Both the position numbers and the translations under genes were made by a program. DNA of 64,000 nt from Setaria digitata (taxonomy: Eukaryota; Nematoda; Chromadorea; Rhabditida; Setariidae), in assembly GCA_003640385.1 (NCBI GenBank), contig RCAB01000029.1, forward strand, positions 124,001-188,000. Direction: 5' to 3'. The notes beneath the pieces were generated by a model. It was not told where the DNA came from and did not search any database. It saw nothing but the letters and a program-made list of their open reading frames with translations. Every line of letters begins with the position of its first letter. The stretch's first letter is position 1. Positions 27,501 to 42,500 of this stretch are shown here, piece after piece.

Positions 27501-30500
27501 TAACTTCACGCCGTGGATATATTAATTGTGATGATTTCTATGTCGACTTTATCTCAAATTTCAATTAATTTCAGGTTGTACTTGCTACTGATGATGATAC
27601 AATAGATTCTTCATGTGCTTTGACTGTGAAACTACCAGCCTTAATTATCACAAAAGGTTTAGAAGACCAAACCGTTAATGCTGGTGAGAAAGTATTACTC
27701 GGTGTCGAAGTGAACACACCGCCAAAATCGGTCAAGTGGTAAGTTTGTGCTTGCAGTTTATTTAATGATTAATTCTTACTGATAAGTACTAGAAATCAAT
27801 AAACTTCCTTACCACATACTATTAACCTATGACTTCTTGTATCTGGTTTCTAATTATTCACTTTTAGGTATAAAAATGGCCGAGAAATTGGCCCAAGTGA
27901 TAAAGCAAAACCGAAGAAAGTGAATGATAAGAATTATCAACTCGAGATACCTGATGTCACAGAGGATGATGCATTTGATTATAAGGTGCGCTGTTTAAGT
28001 ATTCAATATTTCTAGAAAAAAGGAAGAAAATTATTTCTTCATAAGTTGTGTAATTCAATAATTTCAGGTCACACTCTCAAATGATGAAGGTGGTGTGGAT
28101 TCCAGTTGTATGTTGACAGTCAGAAAGCCGGCTCAAAAACCGTCGTTCAGAAAAGGAATCGAGGACCAATTTATTGCGATAGGAAAACCACTGGAAATTG
28201 CAATTCAGGTTTCTCTATATTTTCATATATTCAATATTTTTACTTTTCCTATTTCTGAGTCTTTTCAAATTCCAGAAGTTTGAAAATTTAGGCCTTGATT
28301 TAAAGCGATTTAATACTTTTTTTGGTAGCCTAAAATTTTAAAAAGAGATTTTACTAAAATGTGCAAGGCTTATTAAACAAATTTCCAGACAACGGGTGAC
28401 CCAAAAACCGTCAAATGGTATAAAAATGGACAGGTTTTGTCTGGTGAAGCTGCTAAAATAGTTAAAATGGAAAAAATTGATGACAATAATTATAAATTGA
28501 AAATCGAAAAATGCTCTCTAAATGATAGTGGTACTTATTCAGTCGAGGTGCAAAATGAAGCAGGTCAAGCTGCAAGTTCGGGAGAGGTAGTATTTTCATC
28601 ACTTCATCAGCACTTTTATATTAGCTCATTATAGAATTTATTTTGATAGCATAATTTAATGCACCATTTTAGGATTTATATGATTGATAAAGCGATATAT
28701 GATACCTAATATATTTATTCACTTGTAAAGTTTTGATATTATTGGGAAATTTTTGCATGCTATTCTAAATTTAAATTTTACTTCAGATAATAGTCGAAGA
28801 TATGCTAAACTTCTTGAAACCACTGGAAGATATTGACGCAGTAATTGGTGAACAAGTGGTATTTATGGTTGAAACAAATATTCATCCTCGAATTGTCAAA
28901 TGGTACAAAAATGGGCAAGAAATTAAGGCTGTAAGTGGAAGAATCGAAATGAAAGATAACACTACAAGATTCCAACTTATCATCAACAAAGCTGAAATTG
29001 ATGATGCAGCCAATTACAAGGTAAATCAGATTGAAGATTTTGGAAAGTCTACCAGCAAAGCTTATTAGTCCAAGAAATTCTCTTCCGACAAAGTCTACTG
29101 ACCTAAGAAAGTTAACGTTTTCGGAAGCCAGTACGCATATTTTAATAAATACACCTTGGCTTCATGAAAGGATAGATGAAAGTATTTAAGAAAGTATTAT
29201 GATAAATTGAATTTTTGCTTGTAGCTTTTGCATTCTTTACGAAGAATCTAAAAGAAAAAAAAAAAAAACTTTTCTTAAAGGTTGTCTTGTCAAATAGCGT
29301 TGGAGATCTTGATTCCTCTGCTAAATTAACAGTTAAGAAATCGAAGGGCCAACCGAAAATCATCAAAGGGCTAGAAGATCAGGTGGAATTTTGAAATCTA
29401 TTTAGTTCCTGTTAAAGTAATTAACAGATTGTAAGTAATCATCTGTGCAAAACAAACGACTGAGTAGAAACGATCCGATAATTAATAAGTAATTAATTAT
29501 TTATAAGGTTGTTGCGGAAGGTGAACAATTGATATTGGAAATCAAAGTGGAAGATGAACCAACTAAAGTCCGATGGCTCAAAAATGGAAATGCAATTCCG
29601 GAAAATGTTGATGCTAAAATTGAAAAAATTGATGGGCAAACGTAAGCAATTCACTTTTTACATTCTAATTATTATCATTTGAAAATAGTGAATAATCACT
29701 TAGTTTTTTTCCTCTCAGTAACCATTTCTCTCATTTCAGTTTAGACCTTCTCCCAGTTCAATTCTGCACTTTGAATATCTCTAGTCCTCTCATTATCACA
29801 TTCGAATTGCTATCCTGAAGTTGCTACATATTCTTCTATCCATAGAGTAACTTTCCAGGTACCGTCTAACAATTCCACGAGCTGATACCACAGATGCCGG
29901 TACATATAGTGTTGAAGTAATCAATGAAGCTGGTAAGGTACAAAGCACCGGTAACGTGGACGTTGACGTGAAACCTGAAATTGTCAAAGGCCTAGAAGAT
30001 TGTAAAATCGATGAAGGAGATGAGCAAGCTTTCAAAGTAGAAACAAATGTACCTGTTCGAGAAGTTAAATGGTCAATTTTTATCAATTTTTCTTCAATTT
30101 ACTTAAATATAATCAAAAATATTTTGCCTAATTAAGGAAGTTTAAATCTGACGTTTAAAGTAGAAATTTCTATTCCATCCTATTTTTAAACAAAAATTTT
30201 CAGCAAACGGTTATTTTCAGGTACAAAAATGGTCAAGAAATTAAGTCCTCACCAAAACTGATCACGAAACAAATTACTTCTAAGAAGTATGAGCTTGTGA
30301 TTGCAAAAGCATCGCTCGACGATACCGCAGCCTATAAAGTACCTAGCTTTTTTTTTTTGCATTTGGAATTTAATTTAAGATTTGGATTGGGAAATGTGAA
30401 GTGTGAATTAGTCCACGAATAATGTTCCTTTATTAGTTCAACTAATTTGAAATGAATTATTATGCAAATCGAGAGGTGAAGATAACTAATTATTATAAAG

Positions 30501-33500
30501 ACTCCGTTAATGTAATGAATTAAAACAAGTCCTAAAGGCATCACATATTTCAGGTAATCTTAAGTAATAAAGCTGGAGCTTGCGATTCAGTAGCTAATTT
30601 GACTGTTGTAAAGCCTGATGTGCTGAAAATCCTCGATAACCTAAAAGATATTGAAGTAAACGAGGGCGAAACAATCAAGCTTAGCGTCAAGGTTGAAGGA
30701 CAACCGAATACTGTCATATGGCTAAAAAATGGTCAGGAAATGAAGCCAAATGGTCGTGTGTTGATTGTAAGTTTTCTCATCCAATAGTTTTACTAATTTA
30801 GCTTTGATATTTCACTTTTTTCTTCCTAACTGACAAAACTTCAGTAATCTAAAGAACTCATTTTTATTTTTGACTAGTTTGAGCTAGCTCTTTAATTATT
30901 TACGCATCATTTTATTTTCATTTTTAATTTTGAAATTGAATTTTACAGACCGAAAATCCCGAAACAGGTGAATATACCTTGACAGTGCCGGAAAGTTTGA
31001 CATCAGATGATGCCGCTTATCGCGTTGTGCTTTCAAACGGATATGGCAAAGTGCAAAGTGGTTCCATTACTCGTGTCAAAGGTGAAATTTAACTTTTTCG
31101 TTATCACTGCTAAATCAAAATTTGTCAAAAACTTTGAAGATAGTGAAGATGGAAATTAGTTTCAGCAAAGAAAGCAGAACCGGTAACAAGTGGAGCAACT
31201 TTCGTTACACCGCTGGATGATGTCGATGTACCAGAAGGAGCCAATTTGACTTTGAAGTGTAAGGTATCAGGCGAACCAACGCCAACGCTGAAATGGTTGG
31301 TATAGAAGTAGTAGATTTTTGTTAGCACATTGGGAGACAGCTGAATCTTAAATCAGTCTTATCAGATTTACCAATCATCAAGCACAATCGAATTTCAGGT
31401 ACAAAGATGACGTCGAAATTAGTAAAAGTGATCGCATTGTGATGCGTGTCGCATTGGATGGTACGGCAACCTTACGTGTGCTAGATAGCAGGAAGGAAGA
31501 CGCCGGTAGGTACAGCGTTTCGGCAGTCAATTCGGCTGGTGAGTCAAAGTCGGAGTGTAATGTCCGGGTGTTGGATACCGAAGAGTTACCGTCAGGACCG
31601 AAATTTGTCATTCCACTCAAAGATGTTATTGCGGAAGTTGGAACCAGAGTTGAGTTCAGCGTGAAAGTTCGTGGCATACCGAAGCCAGTACTTGAATGGT
31701 ATGTTTCCTGAATTCTTCCAATCCTGAAATGCTTTTTCAAGAATGAAAGGGCACACAAAACTGACTATAGTGCCATAACTTTAGGTCAGTTGGTGGTCAA
31801 GACGTGTCACGATTGGATGGTGTAAAAATTGAAGACCTGGACGATGGTAACTGGGCTATGATAATCGAAAATGTTACTGAGGAATTTATTGGTCGCATCA
31901 AATGCGTCGCAGTTAATGAGCACGGAAAAGCAGAATGCGAATCGCAGCTTGTTCAGACAGAGCCGAAACCTGGAAAAACAAAGACTGAAGAAGGTTATCC
32001 ACCGAAATTCAACGTGCCACTCTGGGATCGACGTATATCAGAGGGACAGGTGATGTCTATTGAATGTCACGTGGATGCGAAACCTGCTGCTGATATCGTT
32101 TGGACAAAGGTCATCTTTTCGATTTTCATCTCTTAAATTTCAACTTTGAGACGAATTTTTGTGTCTGAAATTACTCTTCGATAAGTTTAGGATGGCGTTA
32201 CATTAGTGGAATCAGATCGGATCGAAATACGCAATACTCCTGATGGAGCCTGTCGTGTACGAATTAGCGATTTTGGCCAAGCTGATGCTGGCATCTATAA
32301 ATGTACCGCTTCAAATGCACTTGGAGTTGCTGATACTAGATCGAATCTTTCTGTTCAAGGTTAATGAATATTACTGTTCGAGAGTTATATTATAACAAAG
32401 CAACTGAAAGTTATTTTCATCTTTCTCGGCATTCAGACGCTCAGGTTTAATTTAAATGAAAGAAATAAGTTTCAGTGAAAGAGAAAGAAGAAGTAGCAAG
32501 GAAGAAAGAATTCGCACCACGTTTCAATCCACCGCTTACGGATAAATTTGCTGATGTTGATGAGACGATCCGTCTATCTTGCAAAGTAGATGCCGTACCA
32601 AAAGCAACCATTACGTGGTACAAAGATGGAGTACCGCTAAGAAGTAACGGACGTGTTATCATCGAAAATGATGATGATGGTAACTGTTTGCTGACGATCA
32701 ATCATAGTGTGGAATCTGATGATGGTGCTTATCGTTGTGTTGCTATCAACGATATTGGTTTGCTTTTTTACTTTATTTTTGTAAAATTTGATTTGAATTT
32801 CAAAATTTTCCGTTAGGCAAGGAAAGCTTAGCGTCTGTCTCTGAAAAAAAAAAATTTAACTTCTCGGGATTTGTTATCATGTAAAATGAGGATTTAAGTT
32901 TTAAATTAGTATTCTCAACTAGACTAATGCAGGTAGCTCCAATTCGGCTTGTATGATATCTGTTCGTAAAATAAAAGAAGAAGTTAAAAAAGAAGGTGAA
33001 GAACCATTTTTCACCAAAGGACTGGTAGACAAATGGTTAGAACGTGGTGATAAGATGACACTACAGTGCACTGTTATCGGTGATCCGAAACCGGAAATTC
33101 GTTGGTATGTTTATATTACCTGATTTTTATGGCTTGTCCGAAGCATAAGAAATTTAATAATACGAGATTTCCTGAAATTAAATACTGTCTTGAATACAAT
33201 TTAAGGTATCGTAATGGTATTTTATTGCGACCAAACAACAAAATTAGCATCGAAAATACCTCGGATGGCTTGTGCACATTGACAATCGAAGATTGTGCGG
33301 TCAGTGATGAGGGAATCTATCGTTGTGATGCTGAAAATTGTAACGGAAAAGCAAGAACACAATCGACTGTTCATGTGGAGAGTAAGTTTAGAGTAAATTA
33401 TTGCTGCCTTCTGAATTCTTTCTATCTAAATTACACCTTCAGGACCAATCGAAAAACTGGAAAAGAAGATTGTCGAAGGCAAAGCACCACGGTTTATCAT

Positions 33501-36500
33501 TCCTCTCCAGGATATCACTGTTTATACTGGTTCTGTGATTGATCTAGAATGTAAAGTAGTCGGTGAACCAATGCCAACAGTTAAATGGTAAAGTTGATTG
33601 AAATTTGGTTACTATGATACTATGACATCATGGTACCGTGATATCATAGTTATTACAGATGAAATTAAATTTCAGTACACTATTCTTACTATCGGTTTCT
33701 GAATGATGAATTAGTAAATAAAGTTATCTTTACTCATTTGCTACTAAAATAAATTGAAAATTTTGAACTTCATTTAAAAATTTCTTAACTTTTTCAAACT
33801 TAGGTCAAAAGACGGTACGAGTATTCGCGATGACCCACGCTACGAATGGGAAGTTGATGCTAGAGCTGGCACTTACCGACTGAAGGTTTGTAATTTCTGA
33901 AATTGCAAATTTTTATTTGTAACTAATTTTAGTGTGCAACGAATTAAAGCACTTTAATTTATTTTTTAAAGCATCATTCAATTTTTTTTTTTTTTTTGCT
34001 CACTTCTAGCTTGTTTTAGCAATGATCTTGTCATTCGTTTAATTAATTGAAACGAATTCATTTTAATTAGTTTAACTAATTGAATGTTTAGATTAAAGAT
34101 GCAAATGTAAATGATGAAGGTGCTTATCGTTGTGTTGCAACTAATACTGTTGGTTCTGCTACCACAAAATCATTCGTCAGGATAGATGGTATCATATCAG
34201 ATTTTCCGGATTTTTGTTTTTATTTTTTAAAAAAAAAAAGAAGTGAAAGCCGAATTTTTTTAGTTAACTTTTTAATTAATAGTTTTAAAGAATAGTTTTT
34301 CAGATGGTACCTTCACTCCAATTCTATCTTCCAATGAACCACCACGTTTCACTATTACTATGGGTGATGCACGTGCTATCGAAGGTACGTTTCGGTTATT
34401 AGAAATAATATTTCGAAAGAATATTTTTATCTCAGAATTTTTCTCGAAAGCATTTACAGTTTTGGAATATTTTTAGAATGTTACTATCTGACCTAGAGAT
34501 TCTAGCACAATCTTTTAGGTCAACCACTAAAATTCGAATGTAAAATAGAAGGTGCTGCTCTAACTGATCTTGTGTGGTACAAAGATGGTGAACGAATCAT
34601 TCCTGATGACAGAATTAAGATTGAATCTGATTCAGATGGACGAGCACGTCTTATCATCAATTCGTGCAACGCAGATGATGAAGGCATATTTTTGAAAATG
34701 AATTAGTATTTAAAATTTACTTTTGAAAAATCTCCATTATCAGTAGGATTAGTTTGATATTTGCAGTAAGCTTTGAGATTGACCTATATTCCTGATACAG
34801 TTGAAAGTATCTGATTTCAGGTTTATATCGAGTCATTGCAACCAATCCATTTGGCTCGGCACATTGTAAGGGTACAGCAACAGTAAAGAAACTTCCGTCA
34901 GATGCAACAGATAGTTTCATAGATGGGTAAAAGATTAAAATTTTTGAATTTTCAGTGACTTAAAATTTCTTGAAATTATAGTAAATTAACTTTTTTTTTG
35001 CTATTCAAGAAGCTGTTAAATTTCACAGGCTTTCATCCTGGAAATTAAATTACCAACAGTAATTGTTAACTTCAATCATTCAGTACAAAGCAACAATTTT
35101 TGGACCATTTAAAATTTCCAAAATGTTTCTATTATCTATATATGTATATCTTAAATACTTTTTAAAATTTTAAAGAATGTTTCTATTTATATACTAATAC
35201 CTAAATTGATTTGTCTTCTTGAGGTTTATGACATAGCTAACTTATATCATTTTAGTGAGAAATTCGATGCATATCGTGCTCCACGTGTCATTATACCACT
35301 TGAGGGTATCAAAATCACGGAAGGTAACGGATTTACGTTACGTTGTAAATTTAGCGGTGATCCACGTCCAAAAATCAAATGGTTCAAGAACGGCGAGCGT
35401 GTTTACTCGTACGATCATTGCACTTTGGTAAGTTTCCATCAGAAAAACAAATTCTTCTGGAATTCAATTTAGTAGCTAAGCTATCATATTTTATTGATTT
35501 TGACCTTTTTGAACTAATATGATCGATCAACTGATTTTTAGACTGAAAGTGAAGATGGCAGTTGCGAATTAACAGTTAAGAATGCTAACCGATTTGATGG
35601 CGGTTGTTATCGATGTGTTGCAGAAAATATATACGGGTCTGATAGGACTACATGTGAAGTCATTGTGCAATGTTAGTAATTAACGTTTTCCGCTAATGTA
35701 GAAGTACGGTTGACCTGTATGCCAGAAGGTGGCAGCTAGCTATCTATTGAAATCACAATTTTGCAGTGAAGGAAAAATTGCAACGTAATTTCGAGGATGA
35801 AATTCGCGAAGGTAATGCTCCAGGCTTCTCAGTACCACTTATCATGAAACGGGCTAAAGCAGGTGATACTGTTATCCTAGAATGTGTCCCATACGGGAAA
35901 CCTTTCCCAGAAATCAAATGGCTCAAGGACGGTATTGAAATCGAACCGAATGATGCAGTTCAGGTAATATCACTTTTGTCATTTAATTGTCTCGATTTGA
36001 TTGCTCTTTTATGGACCTGAATTTTTACAAATTACTGAAATAAATTTGTAAAATTGCTCCAAGTTTTCTGTTCTATTCTATACAAAAATGAATGCAAATT
36101 TGATCAAACGTTCAGATCGAAAGTTCGGATGATAAAACACAGCGTATAGTTCTAAAAGATGTTAACTTCCTTACCGAAGGTTTCTATCGCTGTGTGGCAA
36201 CCAATGAATACGGTACTGCTTCTACGAAAGGAGAGGTTATTCTTGAAGGTAAATTAAATTTTTGTTTGAAATTTTTAGTTTTTTAAGAATTTCTGAATCC
36301 AAGAAACTTTCCGTACATAAAATAGCTCTATTTTCATTTGCATTAAATACTGCTAAGAGTTGCAGCAACCTAAAAATCATTTTTGTATCATAAACACTGC
36401 CATAATTTGTCCTAAGTTTGAAATACTGACAGCTTATAAAAAATGGAATCATTAAATTTTTCCTCTTCGCATGAACATATTAACATCGCATGATGTCAGA

Positions 36501-39500
36501 AAGTTTTGGAAGAAATTTATGAATCCTTTTGGCCCGTAACAGTTAGAAACCTTTGGCCAATCCTAAGCATATTATTGCAGGTGATCGATCGTTGCCAGCA
36601 AAGAAAATGGAAGAATTAATTAATGAAGAACCGGTAGAAAGTAAGCCACGAATTCGACGTGGTCTATATAATATGAGTGTGCATCAGGTAATTGCTTTAA
36701 TTTTGAAGGCTGTCAAGAAGCCTACAATATTTCATATTTCGTAATTTGTTTTCAGGGTAATACGATCGAAATGCAAGTATGCACATCAGGTTGGCCAACT
36801 CCAGACGTAAAATGGTTCAAAAATGGTCAGGAATTGAAATCTAGTGGACCAAATGGTCCAGTTGTAGTGTGGACTGATGATCGTGGGATTCATCATTGCG
36901 TAATCCTCAACGCTTTACCTGAAGATGAAGCAGAATATGCCTTGGAAGCTACTAATAAATTAGGCACAGCACGAACCGAAGGCGCTATTACAATTATTAG
37001 GCCAAGAGAAGTACCGGGCTATGAAGATGATCGAGATAAGTGAGGAGTTTTTAAACCAGTGTTAATTGCTATTTCACTAGTTTAGTACATTGTAAATGTT
37101 TTGATTATTACTGACTTTGTCAAGTTATGAAGTTTGCAGGGGTGGATTGCCTTATCCTCCAGGATTTATTCGTCAACTCAAGAACAAGCATGTCTTCTCA
37201 CATATGCCAACAGTGTTTGATTGCCTTGTGGTTGGTTATCCACCACCTGAGGTATGTTAATTTTGCTCGAAATTATGATTTTGATTTTGAAAGCTAAACT
37301 TATTATCTGATTAAAAACAAATTCATGACTTACTGTGCAGGTTGAATGGTTCCATAACGGGAAAAGGATAACACCTGGTGGTCGAATACGTATTCAGTCT
37401 TGTGGAGGTGGATCGCATGCCATCATAATCATGGATACACTTCCGGAAGATGCAGGTGAATATGTAGCAGTTGCTAGGAACTCTCAAGGACAAGCTTCCA
37501 GCAGTGCTGTATTAGATGTAACAGGTAAGCGTCTTGAGTAAATTAACTCTAAACCTAAATGATCTTGAATTCTTCATCAAACTTTCTTCATTTTCTTTTC
37601 TTTTTTTTTCGAAATGATGTTCTTAATTGACTTGTCTTTTGTTCATAGCTTTTTTTTTCACTTCCTTCTGCAGTACCTCTTCTGGACTCTATCAAATTCG
37701 ATGGTTCAGTGGATGTTACACCTTATCTAACAGAAGAATATGGTTTCAAGAAAATTCATTACCACAGTAAGTTTTCAAAGCACTTTTTTTGAAACTCAAT
37801 TAGAAATGCGTGTTCAGTCATATAGAATTATATTTTCAATTAATTACTTGTTCTGTAAAAATTACAGATATTCCGACACCACCGGATCGTGGACCATTCA
37901 TCAAAGAAGTTACTGGGCATTATTTGACGCTTTCATGGATTCCAACAAAGAGAGCTCCGCCACGTTATCCTCAAGTGACATATGTTATCGAAATACGGGA
38001 ATTACCTGAGAAAGAATGGGTTCTGGTAGGTACTTTCCGAATTCTAAGTTCAAGATAATTTTTATTCCAAAATTTTGAAACGATTTGAAATGCGGTTTTG
38101 CATGATATATTAAAGTTGAAACGTTGATTTTAGCTTGATTATAACATTCCGGAACCGGTATGCAAGGTTCGAAACCTGGAACTTGGTAAAAGTTATCAAT
38201 TCCGAATACGTGCTGAGAATATTTACGGAATTAGTGATCCATCACCGGCTTCTCCACCATCTCGACTTATGGCACCTCCGCCACCGGTACTTGACAAGAA
38301 CAAGCGAGTTATTCCACTTCTAGATCCATATGCTGAACGAGCTCTTGATCAAGCTTATGCTGAACAATATGGTACAGTTGCTTATCTTTTGCTGGTCGAA
38401 TAATGCCGTATTATGATTAGAAATCAGTAGTAGTTTTAATTCAAATTTTCAGCATGTGCACCATGGTTTGCTCCTGGCGTTGAAGAGAAGCGATTCTGTG
38501 GAGAAAATGATTCTCTCTCAATAACACTATATGTATCCGGTTTCCCGGATCCGAAAATTGTTTGGAAATTTCGTAATATGGATGTTGAGAATGGCCCAAC
38601 ATCTAAGTAAAATATTTTTTCTCCATTCGTTAGTAATCCTTTCACGCCAATTTATTAATTTCAATTTGTCTATTGTCATCATATTTATTATCGCATCAGT
38701 GTTGTTGCAGAATTCGTGTGATAACTCATGGTGGTACAGAAACAACACTTGTAATAACCGGATTCAGCCGAGAAAATATCGGACAGTATCAGTGTATTGC
38801 TACCAATCAGTATGGTGAAGCTCAGCAAAATATCTATGTTGATCTTGGTGGTATGTTCTTTTCGAGTTTGTCTACTTCTCCTGGAATATTTTGTAATACA
38901 GAAGAAAGTTACTTCTGTTTCTAATTGATGAAATTGTTGTTCAATTTTTCACTCCTTGATTATGGAAAACCTCAAAATTTCAAATTTTTTTTTTTATTTC
39001 ATTTATAAATTTATATTTCTTTTAGCACGACCAAGGTTTACGCAACCTCTGATTAACAAAGTAGTATCTAATGGGAAACCACTCAGGTTAGATGTACGTG
39101 TTGAGGGAAGTCCTTTTCCAGAACTGAAATGGATGAAGGCAAGTACACATTGTATTCTAAGATTTGAATTGAAATTTTCAGCAAAGTTCTTGTTTTTGAT
39201 GAAGAAGCTTATAATTATCTCTTTTAGAGAAGTTCATTAAACCTAGCTGCTAAATTTTAATATCTTTCAAATATTATCATTTTTGATAAATTGGTTAATA
39301 GTAGCACTCATTATTTGCTTTTTTATTGAATTGCGATAATTTTCTGTTAGTAATTTATCCGTGTTAATTTTTATATTCGAATAAAAAAATTTTATATTTT
39401 TGAAATTTCTGCAAAAATAATTTTATTTTTTATCATTTCAGGAATGGAGACCGATCGTAGAATCATCTCGTGTCACGTTTGTACGTGAAGGCTCATCTCT

Positions 39501-42500
39501 TTGTTCACTGATCATCAATGATCCGTTGTGGCGTGATTGTGGAATCTATTCCGTTACAGCTGTAAATGAAGCTGGTACAGCAACAACTTCGTGCACAGTC
39601 ACCGTTGAAGGTGAAATATTATTATATTACTATCAAAATTTGTGCTCATATTAACACTGCTACTGATACATAACTTTTATGAAGTTAAACTTGGAAGGCA
39701 TTTGATAGTCAGCATGAGAAATTAATCTTTACTTACGGTTATGAAAATTATTCGAGACTAAGTAGAGATGTGAAGGACTAACTACTCAGAACAATGCTGG
39801 CGTACTAGCTAAACTCTAATATGGAAATCAGTACAGTTCATTAAAACATAAAAATTGGCATAATTACTGATAATTTTCTTGAGATCTGTTTACAGTTAAA
39901 GTAAGGGTTTTTCATAATACGCATTTGAAACTAGTCATTAATATTGTGGATTTTCAATAGTAATGTTTGACGATCCGGAAAGAAATCCTATAAAGCTTCT
40001 TAGATTTTCTAACGGCAGCATATTTCCTGCAGCACTGTCACATTTAGTTCTGCATTCAAGTCTATGCTAAACATAAACGACGGGAAATTGAAATGTTTGA
40101 AAAGAGAAATATAATTGTGGAAATTTTTTTCTCGGCTTCTGACAAACTTTTAGATAAGTTAAGAGCAAAAGGATAATGCAGTGTACTAATTGTTCGTTTA
40201 GATTAAGTTTTGTTCTCGAACTGATATTTCGTTTTCAGTTCTATTGTTTGTTTCTTGGTTTTCGCAATTCTTTATTTTATTCAATTTGATTATTCCTGTT
40301 TTGTTTTTTGTCCGACATTCGTCGTTCTAATAAACTATTTAAGAGTTATGCTTAGGAAATTTACACGTTTCTGTGCAGAAAGAAGCACGGATTTGTTTTT
40401 AAACGGAGAACATTTTTGAATCTGTAAGCATGCAAATTCTCGAGATGTTTACTTACTTCCTCGACTGTGCAAAAAATTGAACAGTAGAAAGCAAACATCT
40501 TAGAAATCCGGATAGTAATTATGAATTCTCTGAACACTTTCGCTGAACCTTCCTAATAATTTCTCTAGTTATTCATCATCACTAGTCACTAGTCTCACAC
40601 TGAGTATAGTTTGGAGAACAGTAGCATAATAAAGTAAATCATTTGCTATATCCTTTATCAATTTGCTGCTTTTTCAGTGCCATTACCTTTTTTCTTTGAA
40701 TTTCAGCCGATGATGACTTCAGTAATATGCATGAGATCCGGAAAAGAAAACCTCGAGTAGCGCTGGAGGCTCGTAAAGTTCGAGAAATTTACGAAATCGA
40801 TGAAAATGATGAAAAGTACGAGTACGATGCTTCAAATTGATATGCACTTCCATCCAAAACTCAAATTTTTGTGCTTCAGAATCTCTGAGCAACGGGGGAA
40901 TCCTTCCAAGTGATTCATCCCTTCAGCTCAACTGTTCACATCGGTTTTGGCAATTATTCTTGTAGCGAAAAGAATGTCACATCTTTCGAACTATTTTCAT
41001 ATGTTAACTTATTTATATATTCTAGCTCAGCTCCATTAGTCGATCTAATAGTCTAATAATTTAATTACCACTTTCATTATCGTTGTATTCTGTGATAACG
41101 GTTAATTCGTTAATTTGAGCGAGTTTCTACGCACCGAATGATGTATTATAGTAATGTGTGTGGAGTGTTTCAGCAAAAATTTTGCATGAGTATTTTTGGT
41201 AGGTGGAAATTTCAGTTTGCATATAAGTTTGAATAATTTCAAAAATTAAGAACTGAGGAATGATCGAAATTTCTTCCTCTCTTTTTGTGTCCAAACTCCG
41301 TTACTATTCTTTCACATGTTTCCTTTGTATTTCGAAAAAAAATGCTGCCAATAAATTTAAAAAAATCAAAATTATTTTCAATTCCGCCAAATTTTACTGC
41401 GTACATTGACAAATGAAGAAGGAGTGTTGCTATTTGCGCATATGTATATATGTATATATATTCATATACATTATAAATATGCGCTTTGCACTGGGTGTTG
41501 TCATAGCTTTCTGCTTCCTTGAAATTCTTTTTATTTCTTTTTTTTTAAGCTTTTGCTGAGTTTCAGCTATCCGGAATTTTGGCTAGGGAAATCTGGAGGT
41601 GTGAAGCTCTGGTAGTGATACATCGGCAAGCCTGTTACTCGGGCATTTCAAGCTGGGATTTAAAAAAAAATTTTTGTGTTTTTCATTTTTTTTTTTTTTT
41701 TTTTTTGAATAAATAACCCAAATTTTGTGCATTGTACTGTTAACCTTTCCTAAGCAGGAAATTAAGCAGCAACAACACAAGAAACTTTGAAATCACAGTG
41801 GAAGTTGAATGATTTAATCAAAAATTCAACTTTTTCTTTTTTTTTTTTTTTTTTTTTGAAATTTAACACTGCTGATTTTGAGTTTATTGTGTTACGCAAA
41901 TACAGAAAGCTAAACAAGGCCTCAGTACGGAAAAGCACTCTCTCTCTCTCTTGTCAATGAAGTAAAAATTGCACGGAAATGAAAATACCTGCTAGTAAAA
42001 TTATCAAGTTATTCTGTAAAGAGGAAAAAATTTTGAGAAGAAAAAGTGAGATTCTGAAGGTGTTGTGAATATGAGGAAGATAATTTGAGAATTTAATGAA
42101 TTCTTTTTTTTCTGGGATTTCAAGAAAGTAATTTATGGCAAGAGAGAGCTGCACTAAAAATTCACTATTCTAACGTGTTCGACGTGGTGCTACATTAAGA
42201 TGTACACCATTTGAAGCACTAAGACGGTGAATTTTTAGGAAATTTTCACAGCTACTTACCGATTCTTAAGATCGAATGAGGTCCTGTTCATTGTTTTCTG
42301 TATTTGCAGAGCTGCAGCTGCTGGAGCACCATTTCACGTGACCGAACGTGCTACCGGTAGACGTTTTCTGGCCCAATTAAGAGCACTGGATGAGAATTTA
42401 GCCCGTAACATTGATATGCAGAATAACTTGGATCATCCGAACATCGTACAGCTTCATCAAGCTATCATGGATCAAGGAATTGCTGTCCTCGTCTATGAAA

